Numbered from the stretch's first letter, positions 38,880 through 48,816 are shown. The stretch: DNA of 64,000 nt from Herbidospora galbida (GCF_005233835.1 NZ_SZQA01000038.1:1-64000); one strand, 5' to 3'. Notes: generated by a model not told the origin, from the sequence alone. Program-made: numbers and translations.

Positions 38880-41570
38880 GTGGACGACACGCATGAGGGC
38901 ATCGCGACGCTGCGGGTGCTGCTGGCCGAGGCGGTCGCGGGCAAGGGCAGGATCGCGATGGTCACCGGCGCGGTGGCGACCGGCAAGAGCGAGCTGCTGT
39001 ACCTGATCGCCGAGCACGCCCTCGACCAGGGCGCGCTGCCGCTGACGGCCACCGGTTCGCCGGCCGAGAGCGGCCTGCCGCTGGGCGTGCTGTCCCAGCT
39101 GCTGCACCACGCGCCGCTGCCGGACGAGCAGCGGGCCGCCATGCTCGGCCTCCTGCACGAGGGCGCCCGCAGGCAGCTGGCCGGCGACACGGGCGCCGAG
39201 TCGATCGAGCACGTGGACGCGCAGATCGTGGACGCCCTCTGCGTGGTCCTGCTGGAACTGGCCGGGCGCTGCCCGCTGGTGATCACGGTCGACGACGTGC
39301 ACCACGCCGATCGCGCCTCACAGCTGTGCCTGGCCTACCTGGCCAGGCGGATCAGGTTCGCGAATGTCCTGCTGGTGTTCAGCACCCCCGACCATAGCCC
39401 CCACCTGCGCACCCTCTTCCACACCGAGGTGCTCAGGCAGCCGCACTGCCGTCCGGTGCGACTCACCCACCTGTCCCGCGAGGGCGTCGACGCCCGGCTC
39501 GGCGAGGACGCCGCCCACCGGTTCGGCGAGCTCGTCCACACCCTGAGCGGCGGCAACCGGCTGCTCGTCGACGCCCTGCTGGAGGACCTCCAGGTCACCG
39601 GCGCCCCCGGTGACCGCTACGGCGAGGCGGTGCTGGCGTGCGTGCGCAGGCTGGGGCCGTGCGTCCAGGAGGCGGCGTACGGCCTGGCCGTGCTGGGCGA
39701 GCCCGGCTCGATCAGCCGCCTGCTCGGCCTCGGCGAGAGCGAGGCCGTCGTCGCCAAGTCGCTCCAGGCGATGGCCGGGGCCGGGCTGCTGGACGGCGGC
39801 CGGTTCCGGCACGAGGCGGCGCGCTCGGCCGTCCTGGCCGAACTGGACGCCGCCGACCGCATCCACCTGCACCGCCGCGCCGCCGAACTGGCCCACCGCG
39901 ACGGCGCGTCCGCCGACGTCGTGGCCGGCCACCTCGCCCAGGCCGGCCACGCGGGCGACCCGTGGGCGCTGTCGGCCCTGGAGGAGGCGGCCCGGCTCGC
40001 GCTCCGCGACGACGGCGTGGAGTCCGCGATCGAGTACCTCAGACTGGCCTGGCGCGCCTGCGACGACGAGCGCCGCCGGGCCAGGATCGGCACCGCGCTG
40101 GTCCGGGCCGAATGGCGGATCGACCCCGGCACGCCCGCCGGCCACCTGGCCGGGCTGACCGACGCCCTGCACAAGGGCCACCTCGGCGGCGGGGAGACCG
40201 TCGTCCTGGCCAAGGCGCTGCTCTGGCACGGCCACGCCCAGGACGCCCTGGACGTCGTGGGCCGCCTGCGCGAGCTCCGCGAACCCGACCGGGAGACCTC
40301 GGCCGAGCTCGCCGCCGCCCGCCCGTGGTTCCGCGCCCACTACCCGTCGTTCCTGCCGCACCTGCCGGAGGTCGGCGTCCCGCCCGCCCCGGCCCTCGGC
40401 GTCGGCCGCCGGATCCAGTCGGCCGACGTGCTCGCCGACGTCCTCACCGACGGCCCCAGTGAGGAGACCATGGCCGCCGCCGAGCACATCCTGCGCGGCT
40501 GCCGCCTCGACGAGGTGACCCTGGACACGGTGGAGACGGCGCTGCTGGCCCTGACCTACACCGACCGCCCCGGCCGCGCCGCCCCGTGGTGTGACGCGTT
40601 CATCGCCGAGGCCGAAGCCCGGCGCGCGCCCAGCCGCCGGGCCCGCCTGTCCGCCATCCGGGCCGAGATCCGCCTCCGGGAGGGCGATCTGGCCGCGGCG
40701 GCAGGGGACGCGCGGCGGGCCCTGGAGATCATCCCCGCCGGGAGCTGGGGGGTGGCCGTGGGCGGGCCGCTGGGCACGCTGCTGCTGGCCGGCGGCGCGA
40801 TGGGCCGGCTGGACGACTGCCTGCCCGAGGTCAACCTGCCCGTCCCCGAGGCGATGCTGGAGACCCGGTACGGCCTGCAGTACCTGCGGGGCAGGGGGCG
40901 TCTCAACCTGGCGGCCGACCGTCCCGGCCAGGCGCTGCGGGACTTCCGGCTGTGCGGCGAGCTGATGACGCGCTGGGACCTGGACGCCCCCGGCTTCATC
41001 GCATGGCGGCTGGACGCCGCCGAAGCCCTGATCGCGCTGGGCGACGAAGAGGAGGCCAGGCGGCTCGTGAAGGAGCAGCTCTCCCGCTGCGGGCCCCCGT
41101 CCCGGCGGGTCCGCGGTTCGGCGTTACGCCTGCTGGCCGCCGTCAGCGAGGTCCACGAGCGCCCGGCGCTGCTGCGCCAGGCCGCCGAGCCGCTCCAGGA
41201 GGGCGGCGACCGCTACGAGTACGCCCGCCTGCTGTGCGACCTCACCGAGGCCTACCACGCCGTCGGCGAGCACCGCAGGGCCGGGATGCTCAAGCAGCGC
41301 GCCCGCGCCATGGCCAAGGAGTGCCACGCCGAGCCGCTCACCCGGGCGCTGGCCCGCAGGGACGATCCGGCCTCCACCGTGCCCGCGCAGCTCAGCGACG
41401 CCGAACTCCGGGTGGCGCACCTGGCCGCCGAGGGTCACACGAACCTGGAGATCGCCACCCGGCTCTACATCACCGTGAGCACGGTCGAGCAGCACCTGAC
41501 GCGCATCTTCCGCAAGCTGAACGTGTCCCGCCGCACCGAGTTGCCGGCCACCCTCGAGCGCATCGGATGA
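38880..41570 (+). CDS. Large LuxR-family (LAL) ATP-binding transcriptional activator
   Basis: 896 residues from GTG 38880. Walker A GAVATGKS (residues 30-37), Walker B LVITVDDVHH, a long TPR-like middle and a C-terminal LuxR HTH (LSDAELRVAHLAAEG...VEQHLTRIFRKLNVSRRTEL). LALs are typical cluster-situated activators. A TTA codon at 41124 (codon 749) may place it under bldA-type control. It ends 1 bp from the stop of the convergent carboxylase gene. Confidence 0.93.
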   Translation: MDDTHEGIATLRVLLAEAVAGKGRIAMVTGAVATGKSELLYLIAEHALDQGALPLTATGSPAESGLPLGVLSQLLHHAPLPDEQRAAMLGLLHEGARRQLAGDTGAESIEHVDAQIVDALCVVLLELAGRCPLVITVDDVHHADRASQLCLAYLARRIRFANVLLVFSTPDHSPHLRTLFHTEVLRQPHCRPVRLTHLSREGVDARLGEDAAHRFGELVHTLSGGNRLLVDALLEDLQVTGAPGDRYGEAVLACVRRLGPCVQEAAYGLAVLGEPGSISRLLGLGESEAVVAKSLQAMAGAGLLDGGRFRHEAARSAVLAELDAADRIHLHRRAAELAHRDGASADVVAGHLAQAGHAGDPWALSALEEAARLALRDDGVESAIEYLRLAWRACDDERRRARIGTALVRAEWRIDPGTPAGHLAGLTDALHKGHLGGGETVVLAKALLWHGHAQDALDVVGRLRELREPDRETSAELAAARPWFRAHYPSFLPHLPEVGVPPAPALGVGRRIQSADVLADVLTDGPSEETMAAAEHILRGCRLDEVTLDTVETALLALTYTDRPGRAAPWCDAFIAEAEARRAPSRRARLSAIRAEIRLREGDLAAAAGDARRALEIIPAGSWGVAVGGPLGTLLLAGGAMGRLDDCLPEVNLPVPEAMLETRYGLQYLRGRGRLNLAADRPGQALRDFRLCGELMTRWDLDAPGFIAWRLDAAEALIALGDEEEARRLVKEQLSRCGPPSRRVRGSALRLLAAVSEVHERPALLRQAAEPLQEGGDRYEYARLLCDLTEAYHAVGEHRRAGMLKQRARAMAKECHAEPLTRALARRDDPASTVPAQLSDAELRVAHLAAEGHTNLEIATRLYITVSTVEQHLTRIFRKLNVSRRTELPATLERIG

Positions 41571-41571
41571 C

Positions 41572-42978
41572 TCACAACGGGATGTTGCCGTGCCGCCCAC
41601 GCCGGCAAGGGGCCCGGTTCAGGGCCTCTGCCAGGCGGAGCCGGGTGGTCTCGGGCGAGATGACCTCGTCGACGACGCCGAGCGCGAGCGCCCGTCCGAC
41701 TCCGCCGGAGACGCGCAGGTGCTCCTGGGTGAGCCGCGCCTTCAGGTCCGCGCGCTCGTCGTCGGGCACGGCGGCCAGCGCCTTGCGGTGCAGGACGCCG
41801 ACGGCCGACTCGGCCCCCATGACCGCGACCTCCGCGTCCGGCCACGCGAAGACCGCGGAGGCGCCGAGAGAGCGTGAGTTCATCGCGATGTACGCGCCGC
41901 CGTACGCCTTGCGGGTGATCAGGGTCACCCGGGGCACCACCGATTCGGCGAAGGCGTGCAGCAGCTTCGCGCCACGCCGGACGACCCCGTCCCACTCCTG
42001 GGCGATCCCGGGCAGGTACCCGGGCACGTCGACCACCACCACCAACGGCACGCCGAGCGCGTCGCACATCCGCACGAACCGGGACGCCTTCTCGGCGGAG
42101 AGCGTGTCGAGGCACCCGCCCTTGCGGATCGGATTGTTGGCCAGCACGCCCACGGAACGCCCGCCCAACCGGCCGAGGCCGACCAGGACGTTGCTCGCCC
42201 AGCGCGGCTGCAGCTCCAGGAACCCCTCGTCGACGATCGAGCGCACGAGCGGCCGGACGTCGTACGCGCGGCGCGGCGAGTCGGGCAGGATCGCGGCCAG
42301 GTCGCGGCCTTCGGCGAGCGCGCCGAGGTCGAAGTTCCCGGGCCGGGCGAACACGCCCGTGAGCCGGCGCGCCTGCTCGTACGCCTCGTCCTCACCACCC
42401 GCGACCAGGTGCGCCACCCCCGACTTGGGGCCGTGCGCCTCGGGACCCCCGAGCCCGGCCATGTCGATGCGCTCCCCGGTGACACTGCGGACGATCTCCG
42501 GGCCGGTGATGAAGATCCGCGCGTCCTCGGCCATGATCACGATGTCGGTGAGCGCGGGCCCGTACGCGGCGGCTCCCGCGGCCGGACCCAGGACGACCGA
42601 GATCTGCGGGATCACCCCGGACACCCTGGTCATCGCCGCGAACATCCGCCCCACCCCGTGCATCGACTCGACACCGTCGGCGAGGCGCGCCCCGCCCGAG
42701 TGCCACAGCCCGATCACCGGGCAGCCGAGCCGTTCGGCCGCGCCGATGGCCTCCACGACGCGCTCCGCGCCCGCTCCCCCGAGCGCGCCGCCCATCCGGG
42801 TCGCGTCGGTGCAGTACGCGACGACCACCGCGCCGTCCACCCGCCCGCACACGGCCTGAACCCCGCTGTCGTCGTCGGCGTGCAGCGGCACCGCCGAACC
42901 GGGGTCGAGCAGCCGGGCCAGCCGGACCGAAGGAGCCCGGTGATCCATCTCGACGTCGACGATCGGCATGGTGGTCAT
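41572..42978 (-). CDS. Acyl-CoA carboxylase beta subunit (carboxyltransferase, AccD/PccB-like)
   Basis: 468 residues from ATG 42978. Two crotonase-like halves carry the oxyanion regions SGGARLADG (about 95) and KAYGGAYIAM (about 355). It transfers CO2 from biotin to acetyl- or propionyl-CoA, supplying malonyl- or methylmalonyl-CoA. No alpha or epsilon subunit is adjacent. It would serve the methylmalonyl-type loading AT and the malonyl trans-AT, and may mark the right edge of the biosynthetic locus. Confidence 0.9.
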   Translation of the reverse strand: MTTMPIVDVEMDHRAPSVRLARLLDPGSAVPLHADDDSGVQAVCGRVDGAVVVAYCTDATRMGGALGGAGAERVVEAIGAAERLGCPVIGLWHSGGARLADGVESMHGVGRMFAAMTRVSGVIPQISVVLGPAAGAAAYGPALTDIVIMAEDARIFITGPEIVRSVTGERIDMAGLGGPEAHGPKSGVAHLVAGGEDEAYEQARRLTGVFARPGNFDLGALAEGRDLAAILPDSPRRAYDVRPLVRSIVDEGFLELQPRWASNVLVGLGRLGGRSVGVLANNPIRKGGCLDTLSAEKASRFVRMCDALGVPLVVVVDVPGYLPGIAQEWDGVVRRGAKLLHAFAESVVPRVTLITRKAYGGAYIAMNSRSLGASAVFAWPDAEVAVMGAESAVGVLHRKALAAVPDDERADLKARLTQEHLRVSGGVGRALALGVVDEVISPETTRLRLAEALNRAPCRRGRHGNIPL

Positions 42979-43166
42979 CCGCGAACCCCGATTTCCCTCA
43001 GAGGTATTTCGCCGAATGTGCCCGGCCGCGCCTCCGTCAGCCAACCCCTATTTTCCGCCATCCCTGTATGACCAGCGGAAACGTCTATTGGCAACTTGTG
43101 ACCGCCACTTCTGCCAATTGACCGGTCATCTCACATCCGCGTTTCCTCGTCGTGATCACCTGAACG

Positions 43167-46100
43167 ATGGAGGGCACTTTGTCCATATGGTCAGCACCGA
43201 CGGTCGCCGCGCTTCTGGCGGCGATGGCATTGCCGGCGGGCGCGGTGGCCGACACCGTGCCCACCCCGGTCAGCGACGTGGCCGCACTCGTCAACCCGTT
43301 CCTCGGCACCAAGGCGGGCGCCGCCGACTTCGGGCACGGCGGCGGCGCGGGGATGAACTTCCCCGGCGCGGTCGTGCCGTTCGGCATGATGCAGTGGAGC
43401 CCGGACACGATGGAGAACGCCGGAGGCGGCTACGCGTGGGAGGACAACCGCCTGCGCGGTTTCTCGATGACGCACATCTCCGGGCCCGGCTGCACCGGCG
43501 CGCAGGACTTCCCGGTGATCCCGATCTCCGGCCGGATCGGCCGGTCGCCCGCCACCCACGGCGCCGACTACGTCCAGACGTTCAAGCACGAGAACGAGAA
43601 GGCCGCCCCCGGCTTCTACAGCTCGGTCCTCGACACCGGCGTCAAGACCGAGCTGTCGGCGAGCACGCGCGGCGGCGTGGCCCGCTTCAGCTTCCCGGCC
43701 GGCAGGCCGGGCACGCTCCTGCTGAACACCAGCGGCTCGGTCAACGGCGTGGACGACGGCGAGACCAGGATCAGCGGCAACACCGTCACCGGCTGGGTGC
43801 AGACGGGCGGCTTCTGCGGCCCGCCGATGCGGTACAAGGTGTACTTCCACGCCACGTTCGACCAGCCGATCCTCGGCCACGGCACCTGGAAGGACGACAC
43901 CGTCACGCCGGGAGGCGCGGCCGTCCGGAACGCCTCTGAGGCGAAGGTCGCCAACGCCGAAGTGGTCACCCCCGGCGACATCTCGGTGAACGGGCCCGGC
44001 TCGGGCGCGTACCTGGAGTTCGATCCCGCCAGGCCGGTCCAGATGCGGGTGGGGCTGTCCTACGTGTCACTGGCCGGCGCGAAGAACAACCTGGCGGCCG
44101 AGATCGGCCAGGACGGCGTGGACCAGGTCGCCGCGAAGGCGCGGGCCGCCTGGAACGCCCGGCTGGGGCAGGTGCGGATCGGCGGCGGCACCGGTGAGCA
44201 GCAGCACACCTTCTACAGCAACCTCTACCACGCGCTGCTCCAGCCGTACGTCTTCGAGGACGTCGACGGCACCTACACCGGCATGAACGGCCAGACCTAC
44301 AAGGTCGCGCCGGGAAGGCACCACTACGCGACGTTCTCCGGCTGGGACATCTACCGCAGCGAGGTCCAGCTGCTCGCCCTGCTCGCCCCGGACGTGGCCA
44401 GTGACATCGCCCAGTCGATGTACGACAACGCCCAGTCGGTCGGCAACGTCTGGGACCGCTGGTCACACCAGAACGCGATCACCGGCGTCATGGTCGGCGA
44501 CCCGTTCCACTCGATCCTCTCCAGCGTGTACGCCTTCGGCGCCCGCGCCTTCGACGCCCCGAAGGCCCTGGACGCGATGGCCGCCTCCGCCCGCCGGGTG
44601 GGCCCCAAGGACATCGGCCACCCGCAGCTCGGCTACGACCAGCGCCCCGGCAACGCCGACTTCATGGCCAAGGGCTACGTCCCGATGGATGTGTCGACCA
44701 CCCTGGAGTACGGCATCGCCGACTTCGGCATCGCCCAGCTGGCCGCCCGCCTGGGCGAGACCGCGCTGTCGGCCGAGTTCATGAAGCGCGCCCAGGCCTG
44801 GCAGTCCACCTACAACCCGGCCAGCACCTGGATCCAGCCGAAGATGGCCGACGGCGCGTTCCGGTCGCCGTTCGACCCGGGCACGATGAACTCCTACATC
44901 GAGGGCAACGGCGCGCAGTACCACTGGCTGGTGCCGCACAACGTACGCGGCCTGTTCGACTCGATGGGCGGCAACGCGGCGGCGGCCGCCCGCCTGGACG
45001 AGTTCTTCAAGGTCCTCAACGCGGGCCCGAACCAGCCGTACGCCTACCTCGGCAACGAACCGTCCGCCGCCACACCGTGGTTGTACGCGTGGGCCGGGCA
45101 GCCGTACAAGACCCAGGATCTGGTCCGGCGGATCCAGAAGGAGCTCTTCTCCCCGGCCCCCGACGGCCTGGTCGGCAACGACGACCTCGGCGCGATGGGC
45201 TCCTGGTACGTCTGGTCCGCGATCGGCCTGTTCCCGGCGATCCCCGGCCGCGCCGAGCTCCTGGTCAACACCCCGCTGTTCGACACGATCACGATCAAGC
45301 GCCCCGCCGGCGACCTGGTCGTCAACGCGCCGGGTGCCGCCAACCGCTACGTCAGAACCCTGAAGGTCAACGGCGTGGCCACCACGAAGGCGTGGCTGCC
45401 GGAGACGATCGCGCAGCGCGGCGGCCGGCTCGACTTCACCACCTCGACCGTCCCGAACACCGCGTTCGGCTCGGCCCCCGCCGACGCGCCACCCGCCTTC
45501 AACGAGGGCGCCAAGCCGGTGCTGCTGGGCCTGAACCCGGGCAGCGGCCCGGTCGAGCCCGGCAGGACGTTCGAGACCACGATCACGGCCCGCGCGACCG
45601 GTCAGACCGGCGCGTCGGTGCGCTGGGAGGCCAAGCCCCCGCCGGGCGTCTCGGTCACCCCGATCAGCGGCACCCTCACCCCGGCCGCGGGCGCCGCCGC
45701 CTCACGGCGCATCACGGTGACCGTCCCCGCCGGCACCCCGCTCGGCACGATCAGCATCCCGATCATCGGCTCCGGCCAGGTCGGCGCGGGCATCCGGCTG
45801 AACGTGGCCAGGCCGGGCACCCCCGCCTGGCACCACAACAACGCCAGCATCGGCGACGACACCAAGCCCGGCAGCGCCAACGTGGACGGCGCGAACTTCA
45901 GCTACTCCGCCCAGGCCCTCGCCGCCGCCGGCCTCACCCCCGGCGCGACGGTCGCCTGGAACGGCTTCACGTTCACCTGGCCGAACCGCGGTCCCGGCGA
46001 GTGGGACGACATCCAGCCCGGCCTGAAACCCCTGGACGTCACCGCCCCCACCGGCGCCCGCGAGATCGCCTTCCTCGGCGCCGGCACCGGCGGCTACCCC

Positions 46101-46388
46101 GAGGTGGACGCGACGATCACCTACGCCGACGGCACCACGACCACCGCCAAGCTCGGCATGAGCGACTGGCTGCTCGACTTCGGCGGCGGCTCACCCCAGT
46201 ACGGCAACGAGATCATCGCCTCCAGCCCCTACCGGCTGTACGGCGGCTCGTGGGCCATGCAGCCCATCCCGGCGCACGTGTTCGCCGCCCGGCCGATCAC
46301 CCTGAACCCGGCGAAGAAGCTGAAGAGCATCACGTTCGGCCCCTCCGACGACGGAACCCTGCACATCTTCACCTGGGCGTTCCGGTAA
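43167..46388 (+). CDS. Secreted GH92-family alpha-mannosidase with C-terminal accessory domains
   Basis: 1073 residues from ATG 43167. TTG 43179 is at least as likely because GGAGGG sits 4 nt upstream. An N-terminal hydrophobic signal ends near AVA-DT. The GH92 body (about 35-725) shows NPFLGTKAG, FGMMQWSP, GYDQRPGNADF and GNDDLGAMG typical of exo-acting alpha-mannosidases. Residues 770-880 look like an Ig-like NEW3-type domain, and 890-1073 like a galactose-binding beta sandwich. It acts outside the cell on mannosides and is not obviously part of the polyketide locus. A strong hairpin follows. Confidence 0.92.
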   Translation: MEGTLSIWSAPTVAALLAAMALPAGAVADTVPTPVSDVAALVNPFLGTKAGAADFGHGGGAGMNFPGAVVPFGMMQWSPDTMENAGGGYAWEDNRLRGFSMTHISGPGCTGAQDFPVIPISGRIGRSPATHGADYVQTFKHENEKAAPGFYSSVLDTGVKTELSASTRGGVARFSFPAGRPGTLLLNTSGSVNGVDDGETRISGNTVTGWVQTGGFCGPPMRYKVYFHATFDQPILGHGTWKDDTVTPGGAAVRNASEAKVANAEVVTPGDISVNGPGSGAYLEFDPARPVQMRVGLSYVSLAGAKNNLAAEIGQDGVDQVAAKARAAWNARLGQVRIGGGTGEQQHTFYSNLYHALLQPYVFEDVDGTYTGMNGQTYKVAPGRHHYATFSGWDIYRSEVQLLALLAPDVASDIAQSMYDNAQSVGNVWDRWSHQNAITGVMVGDPFHSILSSVYAFGARAFDAPKALDAMAASARRVGPKDIGHPQLGYDQRPGNADFMAKGYVPMDVSTTLEYGIADFGIAQLAARLGETALSAEFMKRAQAWQSTYNPASTWIQPKMADGAFRSPFDPGTMNSYIEGNGAQYHWLVPHNVRGLFDSMGGNAAAAARLDEFFKVLNAGPNQPYAYLGNEPSAATPWLYAWAGQPYKTQDLVRRIQKELFSPAPDGLVGNDDLGAMGSWYVWSAIGLFPAIPGRAELLVNTPLFDTITIKRPAGDLVVNAPGAANRYVRTLKVNGVATTKAWLPETIAQRGGRLDFTTSTVPNTAFGSAPADAPPAFNEGAKPVLLGLNPGSGPVEPGRTFETTITARATGQTGASVRWEAKPPPGVSVTPISGTLTPAAGAAASRRITVTVPAGTPLGTISIPIIGSGQVGAGIRLNVARPGTPAWHHNNASIGDDTKPGSANVDGANFSYSAQALAAAGLTPGATVAWNGFTFTWPNRGPGEWDDIQPGLKPLDVTAPTGAREIAFLGAGTGGYPEVDATITYADGTTTTAKLGMSDWLLDFGGGSPQYGNEIIASSPYRLYGGSWAMQPIPAHVFAARPITLNPAKKLKSITFGPSDDGTLHIFTWAFR

Positions 46389-46394
46389 CCAGCC

Positions 46395-46432
46395 GGGAAG
46401 GGTGCCCCGCAGGCTGCGGGGCGCCCTTTCCC
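46395..46432 (+). terminator. Rho-independent-type hairpin after the GH92 gene
   Basis: GGGAAGGGTGCCCCGCAG pairs with TGCGGGGCGCCCTTTCCC around a tiny loop, 7 bp after the stop. Confidence 0.85.
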
Positions 46433-46504
46433 GCCGCGCGAAGACGAACGCCTACAGGCGTTACCTCGTAGATCGGGGTTCGGCTGGGGCAATAGCATCC
46501 TGCG

Positions 46505-46708
46505 ATGGCCAATGAACGTCTTTACGGCGGCGAGAGCTCCGCCTTCATCACGGCGCTGGTGGCTCTGCAACGTGCCCAGGGCGTGCCGCTCGACCAGGCA
46601 TACCGGTTCGCCGAAGCCACCTATCGGGAGACGACGTCCAGGAAAGGCAGGAACTCCTTCGGCAACGACGAGCTACTGGAATTCCTGAGGTTGTTCGAAC
46701 AGCGCTGA
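46505..46708 (+). CDS. Small hypothetical protein, 67 residues
   Basis: ATG 46505 opens a charged, helical, soluble protein (PLDQAYRFAEATYRE, NDELLEFLRLFEQR) with residue use like a real protein. No family is recognised and the ribosome site is weak. It lies between a terminator and a degenerate region, so it may be a stand-alone gene or a small toxin/antitoxin-like or regulatory protein. Confidence 0.5.
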   Translation: MANERLYGGESSAFITALVALQRAQGVPLDQAYRFAEATYRETTSRKGRNSFGNDELLEFLRLFEQR

Positions 46709-46870
46709 GCCGTCGGCTCCCGGCGGCGGCGCGCCGGGAGCCCGCGCGGTCAGCGGCGAACCACCGAGATCCGCCGCGCGCAGCTGCGCGCGAGACGAGG
46801 CGACCCGGTTCGCGGTCGGGTGTGCGGTGGTGCCGAGTACGCGAGCGCGTCTGGTCGCGTGGGCGATGAC

Positions 46871-46980
46871 GGCCAGATCCATCGACGAGGGCGTGGCGAC
46901 GTCGACGTCGTAGATCCCTCGCCGCCGCTCCTCGGGGAGCATCCCGGCGATCCTCTCCCACGCCGACTTCGCGGCGGGCC
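46871..46980 (-). pseudogene. Probable remnant of a pyruvate formate-lyase N-terminal region
   Basis: The minus-strand frame reads SAWERIAGMLPEERRRG and IYDVDVATPSS, resembling my memory of the actinobacterial PFL N-terminal stretch (..LFPEERRRGVYDVDxxTPSS). The similarity stops abruptly on both sides. It lies in a 530-bp interval (46709-47239) with no intact gene. PFL is an anaerobic enzyme, consistent with the hypoxia island that follows. Confidence 0.4.
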
Positions 46981-47035
46981 GCCGATCACGACCCGGAGGT
47001 CACGCCCGACCAGGACCGAAGTCACCTCCACCAGG

Positions 47036-47133
47036 TCGACGGCGACCTGGTGAAAGTGTTTGGCTGGTACGACAACGAGTGGGGCCACGCGAGCCGCCTG
47101 GCCGAGACGGCCGGCCGGATCGCCGCCGAATGA
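47036..47133 (+). pseudogene. C-terminal fragment of glyceraldehyde-3-phosphate dehydrogenase
   Basis: The frame ending at TGA 47131 reads VDGDLVKVFGWYDNEWGHAS, followed by RLAETAGRIAAE. The WYDNEWG block is the hallmark C-terminal GAPDH motif. Nothing upstream encodes the NAD-binding or catalytic-Cys parts, so only the last 32 or so codons remain. Adjacent to the PFL-like scrap, it marks a deletion junction. Confidence 0.8.
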
Positions 47134-47173
47134 CGCCCGATGACCGGGCCCGGTGCTTTCGCCTCCCTCCGCG

Positions 47174-47187
47174 AGGACCTTCGTCCC
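47174..47187. promoter_or_regulatory. DosR/DevR-box-like site upstream of the universal stress protein gene
   Basis: AGGACCTTCGTCCC is a near-palindrome close to the mycobacterial DosR consensus (GGGACT-WW-AGTCCC). It lies 53 bp before ATG 47240. It is the weakest of five similar sites in the island. Confidence 0.5.
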
Positions 47188-47239
47188 TGGGGGACCGCAG
47201 GTCGCGCGGGATGTCATGGAGGCGACCCCAGGAGGAGCC

Positions 47240-48127
47240 ATGAAAGAAGCCATCGTCGTCGGTGTGGACGGTTCCCCGGCCACCGTCGCCGCCATCGAGT
47301 GGGCCGCGGACGACGCGGCCCGGACCGGCCTGCCGTTGCACGTCGTCTTCGCCGTCGACCGGTCCCCGCACGAGATCCCCAAGTTCCCCAGCCCCGGGCT
47401 GGAGGACGCGCTGTCCCGCGGCGCGGCCCGCGTCCTCGACGAGGCCGAGAAGGCAGCCAGGGCCAGACAGCCCGGGATCACCGTCGTCACCGAGCAGATC
47501 GAGGGCCGGCCGGCGGACGTCCTGCGGCGTGCCGCCGCCGAGGCGGCGGAGCTGGTCGTCGGCACCCGTGGCATGGGCGGCTTCGCGGGCGCGGTCGTCG
47601 GGTCGGTGAGCTCGCACGTCGCCGGGCACGTGCCCGGTCCCGTGGTGGTGGTCCGCCACCTGCCGGGGCCGCCCACCGGCGAGATCGTCGTCGGTGTCGA
47701 CGACTCCCCCGCCGCGCGGCCCGCACTGGCCTACGCGTTCGAGCAGGCCCGCTCGCGCCACAGCGCGCTCCGGGCGGTGCGCGCCTGGATGGAGCCGGTG
47801 CACGCGTACGCCCCCGGCATCCTCTACGACCTGGAGGAGATCGCCACCGCGCAGCACGCCGTGGTCGCGGGGCTGCTCGACCCGTGGCGGGAGCGCTACC
47901 CGGAGATCAAGGTCATCGAGGACGTGCGCCTGGGACATCCCGTCGCGGCCCTGGTGGACGCCTCCGCGGGCGCCGACCTGCTCGTCGTGGGCTCGCACGG
48001 CCGGGGCACGGTCGCCTCGGCGCTGATGGGCTCGGTCAGCCGGGCCGTCCTGCACCACGCCGAGTGCCCAGTCGCGGTCGTCCGGCCCGGCGCACCTGCG
48101 GAGGGGGCTGAAGACCATGTCCGTTGA
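47240..48127 (+). CDS. Tandem universal stress protein (two UspA domains)
   Basis: 295 residues; GGAGGAG precedes ATG 47240. Two Usp domains (1-140 and 150-290) each end with an ATP-binding G-x2-G-x9-G(S) motif: GTRGMGGFAGAVVGS and GSHGRGTVASALMGS. Such tandem Usps are core members of the DosR dormancy regulon in mycobacteria. A DosR-like box is 53 bp upstream. It overlaps the CBS gene by 11 bp. Confidence 0.95.
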   Translation: MKEAIVVGVDGSPATVAAIEWAADDAARTGLPLHVVFAVDRSPHEIPKFPSPGLEDALSRGAARVLDEAEKAARARQPGITVVTEQIEGRPADVLRRAAAEAAELVVGTRGMGGFAGAVVGSVSSHVAGHVPGPVVVVRHLPGPPTGEIVVGVDDSPAARPALAYAFEQARSRHSALRAVRAWMEPVHAYAPGILYDLEEIATAQHAVVAGLLDPWRERYPEIKVIEDVRLGHPVAALVDASAGADLLVVGSHGRGTVASALMGSVSRAVLHHAECPVAVVRPGAPAEGAEDHVR

Positions 48128-48767
48128 GGTCAGAGACGTGATGGGCCGCGTGGCGATCGCCGTGGAACTGGAAGCGGACTTCGCCGAGATCGTGGCCGCC
48201 ATGCGGCGGTTCAAGGTGGGCGCGGTCGCCGTCATCGACGCCGACCGCCGCCCCGTCGGGGTCGTCTCGGAGGACGACCTGCTGCTGCGGGAGATCGTCC
48301 CCCGCAGGACGTTCGCCTCGTTCGGTCCGGGCAACCGGGCGCGCCGGCGCAAGGAGCGGGCGGTGCGCGCGGTCGAGCTGATGACCTCGCCCGCGATCGT
48401 CGTGATGCCGGGGACGTCGGTGAAGGCGGCCGCACGGCTGATGCACAAGCACCGGGTGAAGCAGCTCCCGGTGATAGACCCGGTCACCGGGCGGGTCTGC
48501 GGCACGGTCCACCAGTTCGACCTGCTGCGGGTGTTCCTCCGCCCGGCGGCCGACCTGGAGGCCGACGTCACGGCCGCCGCGAATCCCGAGGCGATCACCT
48601 GCGACGTCGACAGAGGGGTGGTCACCGTCGCGGGAGAGATCGGGGACCTGGAGCTCCGCAGGCTTCTCAGGGAGATCCGGGAGATCGACGGCGTGATCGA
48701 CGTCGCGGTGGGCGAGATCACGGCGCCGGCCACCGTTCCGGAGGCCGTCTTCCCCCCGCTGCTCTGA
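48117..48767 (+). CDS. CBS-pair and BON-domain protein
   Basis: 216 residues: a CBS pair (about 8-62 and 85-142) and a C-terminal BON-like domain (about 150-205, GVVTVAGEIGDLELR). CBS pairs bind adenosyl ligands such as AMP or ATP and act as energy sensors. Its overlap with the Usp gene indicates a two-gene stress operon. Confidence 0.92.
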   Translation: MSVEVRDVMGRVAIAVELEADFAEIVAAMRRFKVGAVAVIDADRRPVGVVSEDDLLLREIVPRRTFASFGPGNRARRRKERAVRAVELMTSPAIVVMPGTSVKAAARLMHKHRVKQLPVIDPVTGRVCGTVHQFDLLRVFLRPAADLEADVTAAANPEAITCDVDRGVVTVAGEIGDLELRRLLREIREIDGVIDVAVGEITAPATVPEAVFPPLL

Positions 48768-48778
48768 ACACGGAACGA

Positions 48779-48816
48779 AAGGGCCGGTCCGGCGAGTGAT
48801 CGCCGGACCGGCCCTT
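48779..48816. terminator. Very strong bidirectional hairpin between convergent CBS/BON and acyl-CoA synthetase genes
   Basis: GGGCCGGTCCGGCGA and its exact complement form a 15-bp stem with a 4-nt loop (GTGA), extended to 17 bp by flanking AA/TT. Confidence 0.92.

Noticed and set aside
47010-47023. Sixth DosR-like box (AGGACCGAAGTCAC)
   Set aside because: Several mismatches to the palindrome, inside remnant DNA and not before a gene.
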